From assembly GCF_017104715.1 (NCBI RefSeq), contig NZ_JAAGPI010000051.1, positions 1 through 57,591 of the forward strand: a stretch of 57,591 nt of DNA, in the 5' to 3' direction. Under the pieces are notes generated by a model. It searched no databases. It saw only the letters and a program-made list of their open reading frames with translations, and was not told where the DNA came from. Below, piece by piece: positions 8,486-14,836 of this stretch (position 1 is its first letter; the number at the start of each line of letters is the position of its first letter). Source of the DNA: Burkholderia sp. Ac-20365 (GTDB lineage: Bacteria; Pseudomonadota; Gammaproteobacteria; Burkholderiales; Burkholderiaceae). The position numbers and the translations under genes are program-made.

Positions 8486-10333
8486 TCAATCGCGCAGCGC
8501 CGCCGCCACCTGTTCGACGACGTCTGCCCATGCGCCCGGCTGCGCCTGGCGCACGAGCCGCGCAGACGGATACCACGGGCTGCGCGTATCGCGCGTGAAC
8601 CAGCGCCAGTCGGCGGCGAACGGCAGCATCAGCCAGAGCGGCTTGCCCAGCGCGCCCGCAAGATGCGCAATCGATGTATCGACCGACACCACGCCGTCGA
8701 GCCGCTCGATGATCGCGGCCGTGTCGGCAAAGTCGTGAATGCGCCCGTCGAAGCGATGGATGTTCTTCGCGCGCGGATGCGCATCGAGCGCAGCGCGTTC
8801 GTCGTCGCCGAGCGCGGGTTGCAGCACGATCCAGTCGATGCCATCGAGCGCGAACAGCGGCTCGAGCGCCGCGAGCGGCAGCGAGCGGTTCTCCTGACGC
8901 TGCGCGCGCCCCGACCACGCGAGACCGACCTTGCGTTTCGCATGGCCGCCGAGCGAGCCACGCCACGTACGGCGTGATGCGGCAGGCGCATTCAGATAGG
9001 GCGTGCGCGCGGGAATCGTGTCGGGCAGGGTGCCGAGCGCGAACGGCAGGCTCAGCAGCGGGCATTGCAGATCGGCGCGCGGCCGCGGCGCACCTTGCGC
9101 GATCAGCGTGACACGCCATTGCTGCGCGGTCGGTGCGAGCAGCGAGATGAGCTGCGGTTGCACTTCGAGCACGACATGCGCGGCGCGCTGCGCTGCGATT
9201 TCGACGAAACGCATGAATTGCAGCGTGTCGCCGAAGCCCTGTTCGGCGTGCACGAGCAGCGTGCGCCCGTCGATCGGCTCGCCGTTCCAGCGCGGCAGCG
9301 AGGTTGCCTGCAGCGGCTGCACGGCATTGTCCAGCCGCCATTCGTATTCGGGCAGCCCGCGCTTGAAGTCGCGGAGCGTGAGCAGCGTGACGCCGCGATT
9401 CATATGGGCGATGGGCAGATCGGGACGCAGGCGCAGCGCCTGGTCGAACGCGCGCACCGCGGCGTCGTGCGCGCCGAGCGCGTGATGCGCGGCGCCGAGG
9501 CTCAGCCACGCGTGCGCGAATTTCGGATCGAGACCGACGGCGCGCTCGAAGCGTGGCAGCGCTTCGTCGTGACGGCCGAGCGACGCCAGAGCGTTGCCGA
9601 GGCCGAACAACGCCGGCGGCAGGTTCGGCTGCAGCGCGAGCGCCGCTTTGAACTCGGCAACCGCTTCGTCATGCAGACCCGTCGCATCGAGCGTATTGGC
9701 CAGATTGAAGCGTGCGGCGACGAACCGCGGCTCGGCCTTGAGCGCGGCGCGGAAATGCGCGCTCGCATCGGTGGCCGAGCCGAGCGCGTTCAACGCCATG
9801 CCGATGTTGTTGTGCGCGCCCGCATGGCCGGGCCGCAGTTCGAGCGCGCGGCGGAACGAATCGACGGCTTCGCGATGGCGGCCGAGCGCGTGCAGCGCGT
9901 TGCCGAGATTGACATGCGACGACGCGTCCATCGGCTGCAGGCGCAGCGACTTCTCGAACGCATCGACGGCGTCTTCGTGGCGCCCGGCCAGCGCGTACGC
10001 GTTGCCGAGGTTGTAGTGCGCCATCGGAAACGTGGGCGCGAGCGTCAGCGCATTGCGGAAGCGTTCGATTGCCTGGTCGAGCCGGCCGAGCGCCTTCAGC
10101 GCATTGCCGAGGTTCAGTTGCAGCGCGGCGTCCTGCGGGCGCAGGTCGGCGGCGCGGCGCACGAGGTCGGCCGCTTCTTCGTGCTGGCCTTGCTGGTGGC
10201 GCAGCACGCCGAGCAGATGCAGCGCGTCGACATGAGCGGGATCGACTTCGAGCGTGGCGCGGTAGCCACGCTCGGCGTCGTCGAGCCGGCCGTCGCGATG
10301 CGCGCTGTAGGCGCGGTCGAAAACAGGGTGCAT
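8486..10333 (-). CDS. TPR-repeat protein with C-terminal GT9-like glycosyltransferase domain
   Basis: A 615-residue protein. Residues 1 to about 330 are tandem 34-residue TPRs (repeating N-L-G-N-A-L/Y-A-L-G-R and A-V-x-x-F-x-x-A-L-x-L-x-P). After a linker (EYEWRL, then LPRWNGEPIDGRTLLVHAEQ) the C-terminal ~260 residues form a Rossmann-type domain with GFGDTLQFMRF and a C-terminal half VVSVDTSIAHLAGALGKPLW that resembles ADP-heptose-type glycosyltransferases (GT9). Such TPR-GT proteins are widespread in proteobacteria and are often annotated as O-linked GlcNAc-transferase-like; no acceptor is known. ATG 10333 is taken as start; ATG 10369 is an in-frame alternative. It is divergent from the zinc-regulator gene. 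Confidence 0.75.
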   Translation of the reverse strand: MHPVFDRAYSAHRDGRLDDAERGYRATLEVDPAHVDALHLLGVLRHQQGQHEEAADLVRRAADLRPQDAALQLNLGNALKALGRLDQAIERFRNALTLAPTFPMAHYNLGNAYALAGRHEDAVDAFEKSLRLQPMDASSHVNLGNALHALGRHREAVDSFRRALELRPGHAGAHNNIGMALNALGSATDASAHFRAALKAEPRFVAARFNLANTLDATGLHDEAVAEFKAALALQPNLPPALFGLGNALASLGRHDEALPRFERAVGLDPKFAHAWLSLGAAHHALGAHDAAVRAFDQALRLRPDLPIAHMNRGVTLLTLRDFKRGLPEYEWRLDNAVQPLQATSLPRWNGEPIDGRTLLVHAEQGFGDTLQFMRFVEIAAQRAAHVVLEVQPQLISLLAPTAQQWRVTLIAQGAPRPRADLQCPLLSLPFALGTLPDTIPARTPYLNAPAASRRTWRGSLGGHAKRKVGLAWSGRAQRQENRSLPLAALEPLFALDGIDWIVLQPALGDDERAALDAHPRAKNIHRFDGRIHDFADTAAIIERLDGVVSVDTSIAHLAGALGKPLWLMLPFAADWRWFTRDTRSPWYPSARLVRQAQPGAWADVVEQVAAALRD

Positions 10334-10398
10334 GACGCAGGCGAGGGTGTGATGCGGGAAAACGCGCATTTTCCCATACTCGGCGCATGCCTCCCGAC

Positions 10399-10427
10399 TT
10401 GACGGGAAGACTGTTGCTCAATAACAT
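10399..10427 (+). promoter_or_regulatory. Sigma-70 promoter of the zinc repressor/exporter operon
   Basis: TTGACG (10399-10404) and TAACAT (10422-10427) are separated by exactly 17 bp. The -10 overlaps the left edge of the palindromic operator. Transcription would begin near 10434. Confidence 0.65.
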
Positions 10428-10447
10428 ATGAACACCTGTTCATATGT
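10424..10447. promoter_or_regulatory. 24-bp palindromic operator for the ArsR/SmtB-type repressor
   Basis: ACATATGAACA (10424-10434), centre CC, TGTTCATATGT (10437-10447): a perfect 11-2-11 inverted repeat. It contains the TGAACA/TGTTCA half-sites known for SmtB/CzrA zinc sensors. It covers the -10 and predicted start, so binding should block transcription. Confidence 0.85.
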
Positions 10448-10469
10448 ATGCTTTAGTGGGCCGCGCACC

Positions 10470-10814
10470 ATGTCCGCCGTTGTCTCTCTCACTACCGACG
10501 ACCGCGTCGTCCAGATCGCCGATCTGTTCCGCCTGCTGGGCGATCCGACGCGCCTGCGCATCGTGCTCGCCTGCGTCGACGAGCGGCGCGCGGTGGGCGC
10601 GATCGCCGAATCGCTGAATCTGTCGCCGTCGCTGGTGAGTCACCACTTGAGGCTGCTGCGCGCGGCGCGCATCGTGCGCGCGGAGCGGCAGGGCAAACAG
10701 GTTTTCTACGTCGCCGCCGATGGCCACATCAGCGGCATGCTGACCGACATGCTCGAGCACGTCGCCGAACCCGTCAGCGAAACCGTCACCGACTTCCCGC
10801 AGGATCACGCATGA
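10470..10814 (+). CDS. ArsR/SmtB-family zinc-responsive repressor
   Basis: A 114-residue winged-helix repressor. The recognition helix is in SLNLSPSLVSHHLRLLRAAR. The C-terminal helix reads D84-G-H86, then ten residues, then H97-V-A-E100. This is exactly the D-x-H-x10-H-x2-E/H alpha-5 zinc site of SmtB and CzrA; the ELCVCD alpha-3 cysteine site of ArsR/CadC is absent. So it is a predicted zinc (possibly cobalt) sensor that leaves DNA when metal binds. Start 10470 is chosen because the in-frame ATG at 10428 lies inside the operator and upstream of the predicted transcript start, and because it gives zinc-ligand numbering as in CzrA. Its stop overlaps the next ATG (ATGA). Confidence 0.85.
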   Translation: MSAVVSLTTDDRVVQIADLFRLLGDPTRLRIVLACVDERRAVGAIAESLNLSPSLVSHHLRLLRAARIVRAERQGKQVFYVAADGHISGMLTDMLEHVAEPVSETVTDFPQDHA

Positions 10815-11884
10815 AATACACCGCCCATCAGGCTGGCGATTCGAACACGCCGCATCCGCAGAAGCCAGACGCGCATGTGCACACGGACGCGTGCGGCCAT
10901 GCCGCGCACGATCATGACCATGCGAATGAGAAAGACAAGGGTGCTCACGCGCATCAACATGGGCACGCACATGGCCACGGCCATCATCACCATCACGCGC
11001 CGGCAGCGGGCCATGGACGCGCGTTCGCGCTTGCCGTCGCGCTGAACGTGACGATCGTCGTCGTACAGGCTGTCTACGGCGTGCTTGCCAATTCGACCGC
11101 GTTGCTCGCCGATGCCGGCCACAATCTCTCCGACGTGCTCGGCCTGCTGCTCGCGTGGGGCGCAACGTGGCTCGCGACGCGCCGGCCTTCCGCGGGCTAT
11201 ACATTTGGACTGGGTGGTTCGTCGATTCTCGCGAGCCTGCTCAATGCGGGTCTGCTGCTGTTCGCATGCGGGGTGATCGTCGCGGAAGCGGTGGGGCGGC
11301 TGCTTCATCCGTCGCCGGTCGCGGGGCTCGATGTGTTCATCGTGGCGCTGATCGGCATGGTCGTGAACGGCTTCTCGGCGTGGCTTTTCATGCGCGGCTC
11401 GGAAGACGATCTGAACATTCGCGGCGCGTTTCTGCACATGGTCGCCGACGCAGCCGTGTCGGCCGCCGTCGCAGTCAGCGGTCTTGCGATCATCTTCACC
11501 GGCTGGACGTGGCTCGACCCTGTGATGAGCATCATCGTGGTGGCCGTGATCGTCTATGGCACGTGGGGTCTGCTGCGCGACTCGGTGAAACTCGCGCTCA
11601 ACGGCGTGCCGCCCGGCGTTGACGTGCAGAAAATCCGCGACTATCTGGCCGCGCAGCCGGGCGTCACCGATGTACACGACCTGCACGTATGGGCGCTGTC
11701 GACGACGGGCAATGCGCTGTCCGCGCATCTCGTGATCCCGGCCGGCCATCCGGGCGACAAGGTGATCGATGGAATTGTCGGCACGTTGCGCGTGGAGTTC
11801 GACATGCATCACGCGACCTTGCAGGTCGACATGGGTACGACGCAGCATCGCTGTTCGCTCGATCACGCGCCGCATGCGCATTGA
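10811..11884 (+). CDS. CDF-family zinc exporter with His-rich N-terminus
   Basis: A 357-residue inner-membrane cation diffusion facilitator. Residues 1-68 are cytosolic and very His-rich (including GHAHGHGHHHHHH near 51-62), a likely metal-gathering tail. Six membrane spans follow. The transport site has H104-N-L-S-D108 in span 2 and HMVAD in span 5, the HD-HD pattern associated with zinc selectivity. A C-terminal ferredoxin-like cytoplasmic domain (VTDVHDLHVWALS) completes it, ending in another His cluster. The ATG overlaps the repressor stop, so the two are translationally coupled. The proton antiporter removes zinc from the cytosol; CzcD, ZitB and CzrB are the closest concepts. Confidence 0.9.
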   Translation: MKYTAHQAGDSNTPHPQKPDAHVHTDACGHAAHDHDHANEKDKGAHAHQHGHAHGHGHHHHHAPAAGHGRAFALAVALNVTIVVVQAVYGVLANSTALLADAGHNLSDVLGLLLAWGATWLATRRPSAGYTFGLGGSSILASLLNAGLLLFACGVIVAEAVGRLLHPSPVAGLDVFIVALIGMVVNGFSAWLFMRGSEDDLNIRGAFLHMVADAAVSAAVAVSGLAIIFTGWTWLDPVMSIIVVAVIVYGTWGLLRDSVKLALNGVPPGVDVQKIRDYLAAQPGVTDVHDLHVWALSTTGNALSAHLVIPAGHPGDKVIDGIVGTLRVEFDMHHATLQVDMGTTQHRCSLDHAPHAH

Positions 11885-11995
11885 CCGGCACGGTGCGCCG
11901 CGCCTGCCTGTTTGACGCGGCGCGTCGTGAGCGGGACGGCTGCGCGCGGGATGCTCGGCGTACACTAGCGAGCATGTCCGACTGCGGAGGTCTGC

Positions 11996-13711
11996 ATGAC
12001 GGGTGCTTCCAACGATGCACCGCCCGTGCTGATCGTCGGTGCGGGGCCGACGGGGCTGGCGGCAGCCATGAGTCTTGCGCGTGCGCACGTGCCCGTGCGG
12101 CTCATCGACCGCGCGCAGCAGCCGGATCCGCACTCGCGTGCGATCGGCATCCAGGCGCGTACGCTCGAATTGCTGGAGCAGCATCGTCTCGTCGACCGGT
12201 TTCTCGAACTGGGACATCGCGCGCACAGCGCGAATCTGTATTCGAACGGGCATCGTCTCGCGCGGCTCGATTTCGATCCGCTGCAAACGCGCTATCCGTA
12301 TCTGCTGTTTCTCGATCAATCCACCACTGAGCGTCTCTTCACCGAGCATCTCGCGACGCTTGGCGTGCAGGTCGAACGCGGTGTCGAACTGACGATGTTC
12401 GCGCAGGGCTCGGCGGGCATCAACGCGACGCTGCAGCGCGCGGACGGCCACATCGAGACGCTGCATCCTTCATACATGATTGCCGCCGACGGCGCGCACA
12501 GTGCGATCCGTCATCGTCTCGGCATGAGCTTCGCGGGCAAGACCTTCGAGCAGACGTTTCTGCTCGCCGATATCGAAGCCGACACGGGCTGGTCGGACGA
12601 TGAGTTTCATATCTTCGCGTCGGGCGCGGGGCTCGCGGCGCTGTTCCCGATGGGCAAGGGCCGGCACCGTCTGATCGCCGATCATCCCGCGATGCCCGCC
12701 GCATCGCCGCCGGACGACAATCCCGGCACGCTTGCATCGATCCCTGCGCCCACGCTTGACGAATGCCGGACGATCGCGAAGAGCCGCATTCATCATCCTG
12801 TCGAATTGAGCGGCCTGTCGTGGTCGAGCTATTTTCATCTGAACAGCCGGATGGTCGAGCAACTGCGTGCGCAGCGCGTGTTTCTTGCCGGCGACTCCGC
12901 GCATGTGCACAGTCCCGCGGGCGGGCAGGGGATGAATACGGGCATTCAGGAAGCGTTCAATCTCGGCTGGAAAATCGCACGCGTGGTTCGCGGCGATGCG
13001 CCGGACCGGCTGCTGGATACCTATCATCTCGAACGTCATCCGATCGAGCGCGATGTGCTGCGGCAGACGAGCTTCGTCACGCATCTGGCGGAGGCCGATC
13101 ACGGGCCGCTCAAGCTGCTGCGTGAACGGGTGATGCCTGTGCTTGCCGCGCTCGGGCCGTTGCGCGATGCCGCGCGCCTGACCGTCAGTGAACTGGCGAT
13201 TCAATATCGGCGTTCGCCGTTGACGCTCGAACGGGTGCTCGACGGCGGTCCGCGTGCCGGCGAGCGTGCGCCCGATGCGTTCGTGCATGTAGTCGATGGA
13301 CCGTTGGGGCGCGTCCCCGGCGCCGGTTGCATTTTCGATCTGCATGATCCGGCGTTTTTCTCGCTGTTTCTGCTTGTTGATCCGGTTGAGGACGCTGTGC
13401 CGGGCGGCGGCAAACTGTTGGCGTTGGGGCGCAAGCCTGTGCGTCCTGCTGATCTTGATCGCTTCGTCGCGGCTGTTGAGGATTTGCTGCCGGGGGCGTT
13501 GCGGGTGTGGCGTGTGTCTGATGCAGATGGCGCTGGCAGCGGGCCTACGCTGAGTGAGTCGTTTGGTCGAACGCGGCCTTCGTTTTATCTGGTGCGGCCT
13601 GATGGGTATGTGTGCGCGCGTGGGCGCCCGGGGTCTGATTTGAATGGGTTGTTGCGGCATTGTGAAGCGTGGTTTGCCAAGGGCTCGATAAGTGATTCGC
13701 CGTCGGCGTGA
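11996..13711 (+). CDS. FAD-dependent aromatic monooxygenase (PheA/TfdB/MhpA type)
   Basis: A 571-residue flavoprotein hydroxylase. The N-terminal dinucleotide fold VLIVGAGPTGLAAAMSLARA (GxGxxG) is followed by the R-A-I-G-I-Q-A-R-T-L-E stretch. The DG motif is in MIAADGAHSAIRHRLG and the GD motif in VFLAGDSAHVHSPAGGQGMN. The C-terminal ~170 residues form the thioredoxin-like domain seen in phenol hydroxylases. It would use NAD(P)H and O2 to hydroxylate an aromatic ring, but no ring-cleavage genes are adjacent, so substrate is open. GGAGG lies seven bases before the ATG. The 3' part (from about 13400) uses more T-ending codons than the rest, just before the repeat element. Confidence 0.85.
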   Translation: MTGASNDAPPVLIVGAGPTGLAAAMSLARAHVPVRLIDRAQQPDPHSRAIGIQARTLELLEQHRLVDRFLELGHRAHSANLYSNGHRLARLDFDPLQTRYPYLLFLDQSTTERLFTEHLATLGVQVERGVELTMFAQGSAGINATLQRADGHIETLHPSYMIAADGAHSAIRHRLGMSFAGKTFEQTFLLADIEADTGWSDDEFHIFASGAGLAALFPMGKGRHRLIADHPAMPAASPPDDNPGTLASIPAPTLDECRTIAKSRIHHPVELSGLSWSSYFHLNSRMVEQLRAQRVFLAGDSAHVHSPAGGQGMNTGIQEAFNLGWKIARVVRGDAPDRLLDTYHLERHPIERDVLRQTSFVTHLAEADHGPLKLLRERVMPVLAALGPLRDAARLTVSELAIQYRRSPLTLERVLDGGPRAGERAPDAFVHVVDGPLGRVPGAGCIFDLHDPAFFSLFLLVDPVEDAVPGGGKLLALGRKPVRPADLDRFVAAVEDLLPGALRVWRVSDADGAGSGPTLSESFGRTRPSFYLVRPDGYVCARGRPGSDLNGLLRHCEAWFAKGSISDSPSA

Positions 13712-13719
13712 TGTGGTTT

Positions 13720-13743
13720 GGTTTTGGTTTTGGTTTTGGTTTT
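13720..13743 (+). repeat. Four tandem GGTTTT hexamers
   Basis: GGTTTT is repeated four times without error, immediately after the monooxygenase stop and just outside the left arm of the large inverted repeat. Confidence 0.9.
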
Positions 13744-13801
13744 CGCTGGCATCCGCGATTTGTCTTGCCTGCTTCAAGCGTTGCCCCTGTGCGGGGCGGC
13801 A

Positions 13802-13835
13802 CCTACTTTTCTTTGCCGCGGCAAAGAAAAGTAGG
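13802..13835. repeat. 34-bp perfect palindrome
   Basis: CCTACTTTTCTTTGCCG followed directly by CGGCAAAGAAAAGTAGG: 17-bp arms with no spacer, at the outer part of the left arm. Confidence 0.95.
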
Positions 13836-14330
13836 CAAAAGAAAGCCGCTGAACACCGCCAGTTCTTGTTTCTATCCACGGGCCCCCAACGGCCCCGTCC
13901 TGTTCGCGGCAACGTTCTTCTCAATGCCCGTTGCCAGCGCCTTGAAACGGCGCCTCACCCGCTGCACGCTCCCGCGTCGCCATACACGCGATCAAATCGC
14001 CCACGTTCTATAGCGGCAAACTGTGTGTCGGCTGTCGCGGCGTATGCGCTTCACTCCGGACTGAAAAACAAGGTGGGCGGCTCGAAACCACGATCGGTGT
14101 CGTAGGAACGCTGACGTGTGAGGCACTACGACCTACACACAGTTTGCCACCTGGGCGGCATCAACCATTCGCTGCCGCTGGCGGCGCTACGGGTGATTGA
14201 AGCGGGTGAGGCACCGATTCGAAGCGCTGGCAACGGGCATTGAACGGAGCGGTTGCCGTGTGAAGCGGAGGACCCGTTGGTGGCCCTCAGGCGGTGGTCG
14301 AGAACGGGCGGTGTTAGCCCGCTTTCTTTG

Positions 14331-14362
14331 CTTACTTTCTTTGCGGCGGCAAAGAAAGTAAG
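14331..14362. repeat. 32-bp near-perfect palindrome, partner of the 13802 palindrome
   Basis: CTTACTTTCTTTGC (14331-14344), GGCG, GCAAAGAAAGTAAG (14349-14362). The 14-bp arms are exact; one central base breaks the full symmetry seen in the left copy. Confidence 0.9.
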
Positions 14363-14400
14363 TGCCGCCCCGCACAGGGGCAACGCCTGAAGCACCGACA

Positions 14401-14446
14401 ACAAACCGCGGATGCCAGCAAAAACAAACCGCGGATGCCAGCAAAA
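14401..14446 (+). repeat. Two tandem 23-bp units
   Basis: The unit ACAAACCGCGGATGCCAGC plus AAAA occurs at 14401-14423 and 14424-14446 without mismatch. The first unit is the outer end of the right arm, so the second is a local duplication. Confidence 0.95.
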
Positions 14447-14572
14447 ACACAAGCAAACCAAAGCCAGCGTCGCAAGACAAAAAAACCAAAAAAAAGCGTC
14501 CGCATCACCAAAGACACGAACGCAAAACTGCTGTTGCTACAACGTGAAGCCCCGCCGCATGGCGAAAGCGCA

Positions 14573-14827
14573 CTACGCGTGCACCGCCTCCTTAGGCGTC
14601 AAATCCGCCCGATGCCTGACAAGCGCCTCACGAACCATTTCGTGCAACTCAAGCTCGACGCCCTCGGGATTGTCATGCAATGTCGCGAGAATCGAGCGCC
14701 GCATCCGCGGCTCCCAGAACCGGCGAATATGATCGGCAATATTGTCGATCGCCTCATCGCGATCCGGCATCGACTCGAAGAAATCGCCGATCCGGTTCGC
14801 CATGTCGACCAGATTATGTGCGTCCAT
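14573..14827 (-). CDS. fdsD: Formate dehydrogenase subunit delta
   Basis: An 84-residue small subunit, last gene of the fds operon. MDAHNLVDMANRIGDFFESM, then RFWEPRMRRSILATL and the closing LTPKEAVHA, are characteristic of FdsD. In Cupriavidus and Rhodobacter, FdsD is needed for an active, cofactor-loaded cytosolic formate dehydrogenase, though it carries no cofactor. It starts nine bases after the fdsA stop. Downstream lies the repeat region; I see no clear terminator. Confidence 0.9.
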   Translation of the reverse strand: MDAHNLVDMANRIGDFFESMPDRDEAIDNIADHIRRFWEPRMRRSILATLHDNPEGVELELHEMVREALVRHRADLTPKEAVHA

Positions 14828-14836
14828 TGCTTGGCC

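Larger units (their letters stand above)
13745..14419. repeat. Large inverted-repeat element, arms of about 285 bp
   Basis: The arms (about 13745-14030 and 14134-14419) are reverse complements in register about 14082. Exact blocks include 13745-13757 with 14407-14419, 13923-13940 with 14224-14241 (18 bp) and 14015-14028 with 14135-14148 (14 bp). Paired coordinates sum to 28163-28164 throughout, so there is almost no net insertion or deletion. Between the exact blocks the arms are only moderately similar. Each arm carries a smaller palindrome (CTTTGCCGCGGCAAAG type) next to a GTTGCCCCTGTGCGGGGCGGC block. I recall this block as a dispersed intergenic repeat in Paraburkholderia genomes. Open frames inside it look like repeat read-through, not genes. 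Confidence 0.85.

Noticed and set aside
13692..14105. Open frames through the inverted repeat (also 13708-14013, 14126-14461, 14187-14489 and 14435-14848)
   Set aside because: They read the repeat in several frames on both strands and have no domain, ribosome site or coding bias.
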